Positions 37,302 to 45,100 of a stretch of DNA of 64,000 bases are shown here, one piece after another; position 1 is the stretch's first letter; the number at the start of each line of letters is the position of its first letter. A model generated the notes under the pieces. That model saw only the letters and a program-made list of their open reading frames with translations, was not told the origin of the DNA and ran no database searches. The translations under genes and the position numbers were made by a program. The stretch is from Microcella sp. (GTDB taxonomy: Bacteria > Actinomycetota > Actinomycetes > Actinomycetales > Microbacteriaceae). The stretch covers positions 1 to 64,000 of the forward strand of contig NZ_CP075524.1 of the NCBI RefSeq assembly GCF_025808395.1, written 5' to 3'.

Positions 37302-38078
37302 TCACCCTTTCTCACCTAGCCCCACGTTGCCGTTGATGGTCAATCCGCCGTCGACCGCGATGTGCTGGCCGGTGACGTAAACCGATTCGTCGGCGGCGAG
37401 ATACACGACGGTCGACGCTAGATCGCGGGGCATGCCGATGCGGCCGATGGGGATGCGCGCGTTGTAGGTGGCCACGACGTCGTCGGTATAGACGTCGGCG
37501 TTGAGCCGCGAGTGCACGGCACCGGGCGCGATCGCATTGACGGTGATGCCGCGCGGGGCGAGTTCGACGGCGAGTGAGCGAGTGAGCCCGAGCACGCCAC
37601 CTTTGGCGCTGACGTACGCGGCGGCATTGTTGATCGGCTGCGTTTCTGTGACCGAGGTGACATTGATGATGCGGCCATAGTTGCGTGGAAGCATCGAGCG
37701 CACCGCTGCCTGGCAGCCGTGAAAGTAGCCGTGCAGGTTCGTGGCCAGCAGCCCGTGCCAATCGCTCTCGGTGGTGTTCTCGAAAGGGCGCACAAGCAGG
37801 CGACCGGCGTTGTTGACCCAGATGTCAATGGGCCCTAACTGCTGCTCTACCTGTGTTGCGAACCGGTCGACGTGCTCGCGTTCGCCGACGTCGCCCTGTA
37901 CCGCGAGAAACGAGCGTCCTGCGGTCTCGATTGCCGAGCGGGTGCGCTCAATGTCGTCGATCGTGTAGGAGATCGCGGCAACGTCGGCGCCCGCTTCGGC
38001 GAGACCGATCGCAAGTGCTTGACCGATGCCACTGGATGCGCCGGTGACCACAGCGACTTTGCCGTGCAGATCGAACAT
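37302..38078 (-). CDS. Short-chain dehydrogenase/reductase (SDR) 2
   Basis: 258 aa classical SDR. TGASSGIG cofactor motif at residues about 13-20, NNAGRLL, catalytic Ser in NVTSVTET and Tyr-x3-Lys in AAYVSAKGG, and VYVTGQHIAVDGGL near the end. First gene of the minus-strand operon SDR - SMP-30 - cupin; ATG 38078 with GAAAGGCAG upstream. Divergent from the aldose epimerase operon across operator site 2. Likely oxidises the sugar to a lactone for the SMP-30 protein (inference). Confidence 0.9.
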   Translation of the reverse strand: MFDLHGKVAVVTGASSGIGQALAIGLAEAGADVAAISYTIDDIERTRSAIETAGRSFLAVQGDVGEREHVDRFATQVEQQLGPIDIWVNNAGRLLVRPFENTTESDWHGLLATNLHGYFHGCQAAVRSMLPRNYGRIINVTSVTETQPINNAAAYVSAKGGVLGLTRSLAVELAPRGITVNAIAPGAVHSRLNADVYTDDVVATYNARIPIGRIGMPRDLASTVVYLAADESVYVTGQHIAVDGGLTINGNVGLGEKG

Positions 38079-38108
38079 TGCTCTGCCTTTCGAGACTGAA
38101 CAAATCTA

Positions 38109-38122
38109 TTTGTGAATACAAA
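38109..38122. promoter_or_regulatory. GT-N4-AC operator site 2 (divergent promoters)
   Basis: TTTGT-GAAT-ACAAA, a perfect inverted repeat, between the two divergent operons. It overlaps a second palindrome ACAAAT-CT-ATTTGT at 38100-38113. A TATGTT at 38126-38131 could be the -10 for the rightward operon. Confidence 0.6.
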
Positions 38123-38164
38123 GACTATGTTACCGTAGCGCGAGATTCTGTCGAGGAGGGCACC

Positions 38165-39148
38165 GTGATCGAGCTGAGATCGCCGTCGATTGAGGTTGAC
38201 GTCGATGACGATGTGGGCGCGCAGATTGTACGGCTGGCGTTACCGGGCGGGGACAACGCGGTGGCCTGGTACGACTGGCCCGTTCCGGTGCCGGCACACG
38301 AAAGTCAGAGCTACGGCGACAGTGAGCTCGACTGGCTTTCACGGTATCGCGGCGGCTGGCAAGAGACCTTTCCGAATGCGGGGCTGGCGGCCACCGTTGA
38401 CGGCGTTCCCGTCGGGTTTCACGGCGAATGCTCCACTGCACGGTGGGCAGTGATCCGTCGCGATGAGATCTCGTGCGAACTGTCAGCGGCGGCACGATTG
38501 CCTTTGACCATCACCCGACGGATGCGACTTTCGAGAGATAACGCTGCGCTCTCTGTCGAGTCGACGGCGCACAATCACGGTGCCGTGCCGACGTCATTCG
38601 TGTGGGGCCACCACCCGGCCTTTCCGGCGTTGCCTGGCGCCGTCATCGACTACCCGGCCGGTGCGACGGCGCGACCCGACCCCGGTCGCCCAGCCGGGCT
38701 CACTGCAGACGAATTCACCTGGCCACTTGGCCGCACGCTCGAGGGTGGTGAGCTCGATGCCTCGGTCGTTCCCGAGGGGCCAGTGCATCGGTTGCTCTAC
38801 CTCGACGGCATGGCTGAGGGCTGGGCTGCTCTGCGCCAGCCCTCTGGTGGCGTCAGCATCGCGATGGCGTGGGACACTGATGCCTACCCGTATTCGTGGT
38901 TGTGGCTCATGCGCGACGACCCAGCTTTTCCCTGGTTCGGACGGGCCTCGATGCTGAGCATCGAGTGTCAAACTGCGTGGCCATACGACGGTCTGGCGGC
39001 CGCTCGAAAGCGGGGCATGGTGCATCACCTCGAGCCGGGGGAGAGCGCCCATTCTTGGATGACAATTGTGTTGCTCGCTGAGACGCCGGCCCCAGTGGTC
39101 GGGGTCGACCGATCAGGCGAGGTGCGCTGGGCTGGCGATCATGACTGA
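38165..39148 (+). CDS. Aldose 1-epimerase family protein
   Basis: 327 aa galactose-mutarotase-like beta-sandwich. Recognisable segments: GGWQETFPNAG, FHGECSTARW, the catalytic His region FVWGHHPAFPALPGAVIDYPAG and SIECQTAWPYDG near the end. The family interconverts anomers of free sugars, a normal first step after uptake. GTG 38165 preceded by GAGGAGGG. The stop overlaps the Zn-dehydrogenase start by 8 bp. Confidence 0.85.
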   Translation: MIELRSPSIEVDVDDDVGAQIVRLALPGGDNAVAWYDWPVPVPAHESQSYGDSELDWLSRYRGGWQETFPNAGLAATVDGVPVGFHGECSTARWAVIRRDEISCELSAAARLPLTITRRMRLSRDNAALSVESTAHNHGAVPTSFVWGHHPAFPALPGAVIDYPAGATARPDPGRPAGLTADEFTWPLGRTLEGGELDASVVPEGPVHRLLYLDGMAEGWAALRQPSGGVSIAMAWDTDAYPYSWLWLMRDDPAFPWFGRASMLSIECQTAWPYDGLAAARKRGMVHHLEPGESAHSWMTIVLLAETPAPVVGVDRSGEVRWAGDHD

Positions 39149-40154
39149 GTCGTCATCGATGCCAGCCATCGTCAAAGTGGCACCGGGGCCCGGCAATGTC
39201 GAACTGTTGCAGGTGCCGCGCCCGGTCGCCGAACCCGACCAGGTCATCGTCGAGGTGCACGCAGCCGGGGTCTGCGGAACCGACCTCCACATTCTTGACG
39301 ACCACTACCCGACACGTCCACCTGTCGTGCTGGGTCATGAAGTGGCGGGCATCGTCGTCGCCTGTGGGTCCGAGGTTTCTACCGAGTGGATTGGGCGCGC
39401 CGTGGCGATCGAGTCGCACCATCAACGCTGCCATTGCACGCAGTGCCGCGCGGGTCGACGCAATCTGTGCCCGAACAAGCAGTCGATGGGCTCCTTCGTC
39501 AATGGAGGCTTCGCGCCCCTCGTGGCCGCTCGAGAAGAGCTGATACACCCGTTGCCGGCTGGGATCACAACGACCGTTGGCGCGTTGTCTGAGCCTTTGT
39601 CGTGCGTAGCACACCTTCTTGTCGAGGACGGCGTGGTGCGAGCGGGCGACCGGGTGCTGGTGACCGGGCCCGGTCCGATGGGCATGCTCGCCGCTATGGT
39701 CGCTCGCGCAAGCGGTGCCTCAGTGGTGTTGAGTGGGCTGCCTGCCGACTCCGATCGCCTCAGCCGGGCGCGAGACGCCGGCCTCACCGTGACTGATCAG
39801 CCCGTCACCGCGTCTTTTGACGTCGTCGTCGAGTGCTCGGGCAGCGCGGGCGGGGCCAGGATGGCTCTTGAGGCCGCCGCACCCCGTGGTCGCTACGTCG
39901 CCGTCGGAATTCACGGCCGAGAGGTCTCCCTGCCCTTCGATCACGTTCTCTACAAAGAGCTCATCGTGACCTCGGGCTTCGCCGCCACCCCGCGGTCGTG
40001 GCAGCTGGCAATGTCACTCATGACGTCTGGCCTGCTTGCTCTAGAGCACCTTATCTCGTCGGTGCGCCCGTTGAGCGATTGGGATCAGGTCGTCGCCGAA
40101 CTCCGAGCTGGTCAAGGCATGAAGGTTCTCTTCGACCCTCGTCTCGGCGCGTGA
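39141..40154 (+). CDS. Zinc-dependent medium-chain alcohol/polyol dehydrogenase
   Basis: 337 aa MDR superfamily member of the sorbitol/threonine dehydrogenase type. Catalytic zinc residues: Cys in AGVCGTDLH and GHE in VLGHEVAG. The structural zinc lobe shows the Cys set CHCTQCRAGRRNLC. Rossmann glycine motif GPGPMGMLAAM. Oxidises a secondary alcohol of a sugar or polyol to a ketone, probably with NAD+. Start ATG 39141, alternative ATG 39159. Part of the rightward operon with the epimerase. Confidence 0.88.
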   Translation: MTESSSMPAIVKVAPGPGNVELLQVPRPVAEPDQVIVEVHAAGVCGTDLHILDDHYPTRPPVVLGHEVAGIVVACGSEVSTEWIGRAVAIESHHQRCHCTQCRAGRRNLCPNKQSMGSFVNGGFAPLVAAREELIHPLPAGITTTVGALSEPLSCVAHLLVEDGVVRAGDRVLVTGPGPMGMLAAMVARASGASVVLSGLPADSDRLSRARDAGLTVTDQPVTASFDVVVECSGSAGGARMALEAAAPRGRYVAVGIHGREVSLPFDHVLYKELIVTSGFAATPRSWQLAMSLMTSGLLALEHLISSVRPLSDWDQVVAELRAGQGMKVLFDPRLGA

Positions 40155-40163
40155 TACGGTCTA

Positions 40164-40177
40164 TATGTCATGACAAA
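40164..40177. promoter_or_regulatory. GT-N4-AC operator site 3 (kinase-aldolase)
   Basis: TATGT-CATG-ACAAA, containing the 10-bp palindrome TGTCATGACA (40166-40175). It lies 16 nt upstream of the kinase start. Thirteen of its fifteen-base surround (ATATGTCATGACAAA) match site 4. Confidence 0.65.
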
Positions 40178-40193
40178 TACAGGGGAGGTGTGC

Positions 40194-41132
40194 GTGCTAG
40201 ATCTCGTGACGGTCGGGCGTTCTCTCGTCGACTTCTACCCAGTGAGCGACGGTCCCCTCGTGGGTGTGACGACTTATGAGCAAATGGTCGGGGGTAGCCC
40301 CACCAATGTCGCAGTCGGGGCCGCGCGCCTTGACCTCTGCGCAGCCGTTGTGGGTTCAGTCGGCGACGACCCTCTCGGCGCTGTCGTACTTGACCGTCTA
40401 TCGACGACCGGCGTCGACGTGAGCATGATCACCGTCGTGGCAGACGCGCGAACGACGGTGGCGACCTGCGAGTTGATAGGCGATGCGGCCCAAGCTCTCA
40501 TCTATCGCGGCTCCCCGTCAGCCGATCATCGAGCCCATCTGAGCGAGTCTGATGAGGAAGCCATCGCGCTCGCCCCCCTGCGATGGATCTCGGGATGCGC
40601 CCTCGCTGAAGACATCGCGCGCCAGCTCACTACACGGGTGATCAGCCTGGGTTCGCCAACCCACGTGATTCTCGACGTCGACTACCGCGATGCCTATTGG
40701 CCGAGCCTCGAGACGGCAGGTGAGGTTCTGCGCGAAGCTGTCGCACAGGTTGACATCGTTGTCGCGAATGTCGACGAGGCACGCATTGTTGTTGGCCCGG
40801 GTGAGCCCCGTGAGCTTGCCGAGCGGCTTCGCGCGCTCGGGTGCGCGATCGCCATCATCAAGCGTGGTGAGCACGGAGTCCTCGTCGTCGACTCTGCGCG
40901 AGCAACAGAGGTTGCGCCCTGGCCAGTGATCGCGGTGAACGGCTTGGGCGCTGGTGATGCCTTTGGGGCTGCGCTGTGCCGTGGCCTCAACGACGCCATG
41001 CCAATCGTCACCGCCTGCGAGTTCGCCTCGGCCGCCGGGGCTATCGTCGCCTCTCGTCGTGAGAGCTCGGTGGCCATGCCCACGTATGGGCAGATCACCT
41101 CCTTTATGAACAGGAGCGCCCGTGTTGCGTGA
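40194..41132 (+). CDS. PfkB-family carbohydrate kinase (IolC/KdgK-like)
   Basis: 312 aa ribokinase-superfamily kinase. N-terminal GRSLVDFYP and MVGGSPTNVAVGAARL substrate motifs; catalytic/anion-hole motif NGLGAGDAFGAAL with the base Asp; IKRGEHGVLV nucleotide segment. Closest type appears to be 5-dehydro-2-deoxygluconokinase or 2-keto-3-deoxygluconate kinase, which phosphorylate keto-deoxy sugar acids; precise substrate unproven. GTG 40194 is supported by GGAGG at 40184-40188; an upstream ATG at 40170 lies inside the operator and lacks a binding site. Overlaps the next gene by 11 nt. Confidence 0.85.
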   Translation: MLDLVTVGRSLVDFYPVSDGPLVGVTTYEQMVGGSPTNVAVGAARLDLCAAVVGSVGDDPLGAVVLDRLSTTGVDVSMITVVADARTTVATCELIGDAAQALIYRGSPSADHRAHLSESDEEAIALAPLRWISGCALAEDIARQLTTRVISLGSPTHVILDVDYRDAYWPSLETAGEVLREAVAQVDIVVANVDEARIVVGPGEPRELAERLRALGCAIAIIKRGEHGVLVVDSARATEVAPWPVIAVNGLGAGDAFGAALCRGLNDAMPIVTACEFASAAGAIVASRRESSVAMPTYGQITSFMNRSARVA

Positions 41133-42003
41133 GAACCAACTGCAGACTCTGCGCGAGCGACGCGCTCGTGAACCTGGCTATGTTCACGACGCACTCGTCG
41201 GTCGACAGCCGAGGCCGTTCCTCAGCCAAGACGGCCGGTTGCTTATTGTCGCTGCAGACCATCCGGCTCGTGGCGCTCTCGGTGTTGGCGCAGACGATAT
41301 GGCAATGTCGAGTCGCCCCCAACTGCTCGATCGCCTTATGCAGGCTCTCGATCGAGAGGGCGTCGACGGGGTGCTTGCGACCGCCGACATCCTGGAAGAT
41401 CTCGCCGCCTTAGGCGCGCTCGATGGGCGTCTTGCGATCGGCTCGGTGAATCGAGGTGGTCTGAAAGACTCCGTATTCGAGCTCGATGATCGCGTCACTG
41501 GTTTCGATGTCGACGGCGCCGTTGCCGCCAAGCTTGATGCGATCAAGTGCCTCCTGCGTATCGATCGCGACGATCATGGAACGGTGGCAACTCTAGAGAG
41601 ACTTGCCGTGGTGCTCAACGACGCAGCGTCGCAGTCGATGCCGGTGTTTCTCGAACCATTCATGAGCAGCCGGGTCGATGGTCGTGTGCGACATGAGTTG
41701 ACGCCCGAAGCGGTGGTGCGCGCCTTGTCAATCGCACAGGCAATTGGGGCGACCTCTGCGTGGACATGGTTGAAGCTTCCCGTCGTCGCCGACATGGCCG
41801 CGGTCGTTGATTCGACGACTATGCCTATCGTCCTATTGGGGGGCGATTCGTCGAAGGATCCATTGCCGGTCTACGAGGAGTGGCGCCAAGCGATGCGCCT
41901 ACCCGGGGTACGGGGCATGATGGTGGGGCGCTCGGTGCTCTACCCACACGACGGCGACGTAGTCTCGGCCGTCGACCGCGTGGTCGAGTTGGTGCGCGGA
42001 TAG
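41122..42003 (+). CDS. Cgl0159-like (beta/alpha)8 protein, probable aldolase
   Basis: 293 aa. The motif LLIVAADHPARGALGVG near residue 40 and the pattern GVDGVLATADILEDL, PVFLEPFMSS and WTWLKLPVVADM identify the Cgl0159-like TIM-barrel family often placed next to IolC-type kinases. Its Lys in the WLKLP strand is positioned like the Schiff-base Lys of class I/LacD-type aldolases, suggesting cleavage of the phosphorylated keto-deoxy acid to triose units (inference). GTG start with AGGAG upstream, overlapping the kinase gene. Confidence 0.72.
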   Translation: MLRENQLQTLRERRAREPGYVHDALVGRQPRPFLSQDGRLLIVAADHPARGALGVGADDMAMSSRPQLLDRLMQALDREGVDGVLATADILEDLAALGALDGRLAIGSVNRGGLKDSVFELDDRVTGFDVDGAVAAKLDAIKCLLRIDRDDHGTVATLERLAVVLNDAASQSMPVFLEPFMSSRVDGRVRHELTPEAVVRALSIAQAIGATSAWTWLKLPVVADMAAVVDSTTMPIVLLGGDSSKDPLPVYEEWRQAMRLPGVRGMMVGRSVLYPHDGDVVSAVDRVVELVRG

Positions 42004-42031
42004 CGCGACCATCCGCTCGCTCTTCAGACCG

Positions 42032-42787
42032 CTACTTGTTCACCACGGTGAACTCAACCGAGTAGCGATCAGGTCGGTAGGAGTGCCGACCCAACTCAAC
42101 GATTTCCCCGGAGTCGTTGTAGGCGGTTCGGTGCAGAATGAGCACTGGGCTGCCGGGGGGCACGTCGAGTCGTCGCGACTCCTCCGTCGTCGCAGCACGC
42201 GCACTCACGACTTGGCGCGCAACTCTCAACGTCGTGCCTCGCGCACGCAGAAGCTCGTACATCCCGCGCTCTTCGAGCGCTTCTTCGCTGATTCCTTCTG
42301 GGTCAAGCAGATGATTGTCAAGCACGGCGATCGGTGCTTCGTCGGCTGAACGCAATCGACGTACATGCAGAACCGGCGCCGACAAGTCAACACCGAGTTG
42401 GGCAGAGAGATCGGGGGTGGGTTCGAGAATCTCGAACGACAGAATCTTCGTAGTGGGGTGGCGTTGGTCGCGGGCTAGGTCGTCGTACAGGCTACTGAGT
42501 TCGGCACCCCGCGTAATCGCACCGTGCACCACTTGAGTGCCGACTCCTCGCCGCCGAACCAAGAGCCCTTGGTCGACCAACACCTGTATTGCGCGCCTCA
42601 TCGTGGGTCGAGAAAGCTGGAAGCGTTCGCCCATCGTCACTTCGTTCTCGAGCCGCGCTCCGACCGGCAAGGTACCGTTCGCTATGGCCGCCTCGATGCG
42701 CTCGGCGACCTGAGCGTAGAGAGGAACCGAGCCATCTCGATCGAGCCCAGCGAACATCTCATCGGGCAGTTCGTGCTCAGTGCTCAT
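42032..42787 (-). CDS. GntR-family regulator, HutC subfamily (UTRA effector domain)
   Basis: 251 aa. N-terminal winged helix: VPLYAQVAERIEAAIANG and the recognition region GERFQLSRPTMRRAIQ (residues about 20-85), followed by a UTRA ligand-binding domain (PVLHVRRLRSADEAPIAVL, YELLRARGTTLRVARQ, VLILHRTAYNDSGEIVELG). HutC proteins are usually repressors released by a sugar phosphate or pathway intermediate. ATG 42787 is preceded by GAGGAGAG. A matching GT-N4-AC site sits in its own promoter, so autoregulation and control of the island are likely. Confidence 0.92.
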   Translation of the reverse strand: MSTEHELPDEMFAGLDRDGSVPLYAQVAERIEAAIANGTLPVGARLENEVTMGERFQLSRPTMRRAIQVLVDQGLLVRRRGVGTQVVHGAITRGAELSSLYDDLARDQRHPTTKILSFEILEPTPDLSAQLGVDLSAPVLHVRRLRSADEAPIAVLDNHLLDPEGISEEALEERGMYELLRARGTTLRVARQVVSARAATTEESRRLDVPPGSPVLILHRTAYNDSGEIVELGRHSYRPDRYSVEFTVVNK

Positions 42788-42829
42788 CAGGCTCTCCTCA
42801 CGACGATGAGACCGCACGCACATCGCACA

Positions 42830-42843
42830 TATGTAATGACGAA
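42830..42843. promoter_or_regulatory. GT-N4-AC operator site 4 (gntR promoter)
   Basis: TATGT-AATG-ACGAA, 43 nt upstream of the gntR start, overlapping the ACATATGT palindrome at 42827-42834. One arm differs by one base from the others. Confidence 0.6.
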
Positions 42844-42883
42844 GTTAGGCGGCTAGGGCCGATTGTGCAACATTCCGAGCGAG

Positions 42884-42991
42884 GCCGAGCTCAGCGCCCG
42901 GAGTGCCCGGCCGACCCCAGCTGCTGCGTGGCTTCGACGACGCGCTTCGCCATCGCCGACTCGGCCGCCTTGCCCCACGAGCGCGGGTCGT
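42884..42991. repeat. Right copy of the 108-bp direct repeat (attR-like), inside the fba 3' end
   Basis: Covers the last ~99 bp of fba, its stop codon at 42891-42893 and seven further bases to 42884. 104/108 identical to 30893-31000. Marks the right end of the sugar island. Confidence 0.95.
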
Positions 42992-43919
42992 AGACCTTCT
43001 TATTGCCGACCTCGCCGTCGACCTTCAAGAAGCCGTCGTAGTTCTTCAGCACGCTGTCGGCCACCGAGCGGCTGAAGGCGTACTGCGTGTCGGTGTCGAT
43101 GTTCATCTTGATGACACCGTTCTTCACCGCGGTCGAGATCTCGTCATCGGTCGAGCCCGAGCCACCGTGGAAGACGAGGTCGAGCGGAAGAGCATCCGTG
43201 CCGTATTTCGCTGCGATGCCGTCTTGAATCTCGCGCAGCAGTTCGGGGCGCAGCTTGACGTTGCCCGGCTTGTAGACGCCGTGCACGTTGCCGAAGGTGA
43301 GGGCCGCCATGTAACGGCCGTTCTCGCCGAGCCCGAGAGCCTCGACAGCCGCGGTGACGTCGCCGAGCGTCGTGTACAGCGCATCGTTCGAGCCCTCGTG
43401 CTGCACGCCGTCTTCCTCGCCGCCGACGACGCCGATCTCGACCTCGAGGATCGAGTGGATCGCCTTCATGCGCGGCAGGAGGGTTTGCGCGATCTCGAGG
43501 TTCTCGGCGAGCGGCACGGCCGAGCCATCCCACATGTGCGACTGGAAGATCGGGTTGCGACCGGCCTTGACCTCGGCCTCGCTCGCCTCGATGAGCGGCA
43601 TGACGAAGCCGTCGAGCGCGTCTTTGGGGCAGTGGTCGGTGTGTAGCGCGACCGTGACCGGGTAGTTCTTGGCGACCTCGGTCGCGAAGGCGGCGAAGGC
43701 GAGAGCCCCCGAGGCGCGGGCCTTGACGCTCTGGCCGGCGAAGAAGTCGGCCCCGCCCGTGGTGACCTGAATGATGCCGTCAGACCCGGCCTCGCTCAAG
43801 CCCTGCAGCACGGCGTTGATCGTCGACGACGACGACACGTTGATGGCGGGGTAGGCGAACCCGCCCTTCTTGGCCTTGTCGAGCATCTCGGCATACTGCT
43901 CGGGGGTGGCGATGGGCAT
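42891..43919 (-). CDS. fba: Class II fructose-bisphosphate aldolase
   Basis: 342 aa zinc-dependent aldolase of glycolysis/gluconeogenesis. Zinc and catalytic motifs: VALHTDHCPKDALDGF, EVEIGVVGGEEDGVQHE, TFGNVHGVYKPGN, DLVFHGGSGSTDDE and KMNIDTDTQYAF. Length normal. ATG 43919 has GAGGAG upstream and a TAGACT -10 box (43956-43961). Divergent from glpX, its partner in gluconeogenesis. Its 3' end is where the island repeat lies; the coding sequence is intact. Confidence 0.97.
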   Translation of the reverse strand: MPIATPEQYAEMLDKAKKGGFAYPAINVSSSSTINAVLQGLSEAGSDGIIQVTTGGADFFAGQSVKARASGALAFAAFATEVAKNYPVTVALHTDHCPKDALDGFVMPLIEASEAEVKAGRNPIFQSHMWDGSAVPLAENLEIAQTLLPRMKAIHSILEVEIGVVGGEEDGVQHEGSNDALYTTLGDVTAAVEALGLGENGRYMAALTFGNVHGVYKPGNVKLRPELLREIQDGIAAKYGTDALPLDLVFHGGSGSTDDEISTAVKNGVIKMNIDTDTQYAFSRSVADSVLKNYDGFLKVDGEVGNKKVYDPRSWGKAAESAMAKRVVEATQQLGSAGHSGR

Positions 43920-43955
43920 GAGGCTCCTCGTGCTGGTCGTGGTGGGTTCTCTTCG

Positions 43956-43961
43956 AGTCTA
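43956..43961 (-). promoter_or_regulatory. -10 box TAGACT of fba
   Basis: On the minus strand GCTAGACT is followed by about 36 nt to the ATG, including GAGGAG. A conventional promoter with a short leader, in contrast to the leaderless genes. A TAGGCT at 43982-43987 may serve glpX on the plus strand. Confidence 0.5.
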
Positions 43962-44056
43962 GCCAGCGGTCGCACCGCCGCTAGGCTGGCATGAGCGCTG
44001 ACCTACCACCCGGCGCGTCCTGACCCACCGACCGCGACGACGGAGAGGACGCCATT

Positions 44057-45049
44057 GTGGTGACCACCGAGACAGGAACCCTGTTTCTGCACCCCGACCG
44101 AAACCTGGCCATGGAGCTCGTGCGAGCCACCGAGGCCGCGGCGATTCGATCGGCCCCCTTCATCGGCAAGGGCGACAAGCTCGCCGCTGACGGGGCGGCG
44201 GTGGATGCTATGCGCAAGTTCTTGGGCACCGTCAACTTCAGCGGCCTCGTCGTCATCGGCGAGGGCGAGAAAGACAACGCCCCCATGCTCTTCAACGGCG
44301 AGGTCGTCGGCAACGGGCAGGGCCCCGCGTGCGACATCGCCGTCGACCCGATCGACGGCACCTCGCTCACCGCGGCGGGCCGCAGCCACGCGATCTCGAT
44401 GATCGCCGTGGCCGATCGTGGTTCGATGCTCGACGCGTCGAGCGTGTTCTACATGGAGAAGCTCGTGGCGGGCAACGAGGGCATCGGGGTGCTCGACATT
44501 CGCCAGCCGATCGGCGAGAACATCCGCGCGCTCGCGGCGGCGAAGAAGAAGCCCGTCGACGAGATGCGCATCGCGGTGCTCGACCGCCCGCGCCACGAGC
44601 GGCTCATCGCCGAGATTCGCGAGACCGGCGCGGGCACCCGCATCGTGCTCGACGGCGATGTCGCAGCGGGCATCAACGCAGCACGCCACGACTCGCGCAT
44701 CGACATGGCCGTCGGCACGGGCGGCAGCCCCGAAGGCGTGGCGACGGCGTGCGCAATCATCGCCCTCGGCGGCTTCATGCAGGGTCGGCTCGCCCCCGGC
44801 AGCGACCTCGAGCGTGAGAACGGCTCGGCGGCAGGCCTCAAGTTCGACTACGTGTACGAGACGCACGAGCTCGTGCGCAGCGACAACACCTTCTTCGTCG
44901 CCACAGGCGTGACCGACGGCGAGCTCGTGCAGGGAGTGCGGCGTCAGCGCGGCATCATCTCGACCGAGTCGATCGTGCTGCGGTCGCGCTCGGGCACCGT
45001 GCGGCGGGTGCTCGCCGACCACCAAGAAGAGAAGTGGCTCGGCGACTGA
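44057..45049 (+). CDS. glpX: Class II fructose-1,6-bisphosphatase
   Basis: 330 aa. Hydrolyses fructose-1,6-bisphosphate in gluconeogenesis. Metal motif IGEGEKDNAPML and DIAVDPIDGTSL, plus VGTGGSPEGVATACAI and GRLAPGSDLE. GTG 44057 follows GGAGAGGA. In M. tuberculosis the orthologue (Rv1099c) sits by fum; here it lies next to fba instead. Confidence 0.96.
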   Translation: MVTTETGTLFLHPDRNLAMELVRATEAAAIRSAPFIGKGDKLAADGAAVDAMRKFLGTVNFSGLVVIGEGEKDNAPMLFNGEVVGNGQGPACDIAVDPIDGTSLTAAGRSHAISMIAVADRGSMLDASSVFYMEKLVAGNEGIGVLDIRQPIGENIRALAAAKKKPVDEMRIAVLDRPRHERLIAEIRETGAGTRIVLDGDVAAGINAARHDSRIDMAVGTGGSPEGVATACAIIALGGFMQGRLAPGSDLERENGSAAGLKFDYVYETHELVRSDNTFFVATGVTDGELVQGVRRQRGIISTESIVLRSRSGTVRRVLADHQEEKWLGD

Positions 45050-45100
45050 GCGCCGTTCGCTGACAGCGGCACGCTCACGGCCGCTTCATAGCCGCCGCGG

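Noticed and set aside
40170..40193. ATG at 40170 as start of the PfkB kinase
   Set aside because: It lies inside the operator and has no ribosome binding site, whereas GTG 40194 has GGAGG five bases upstream.
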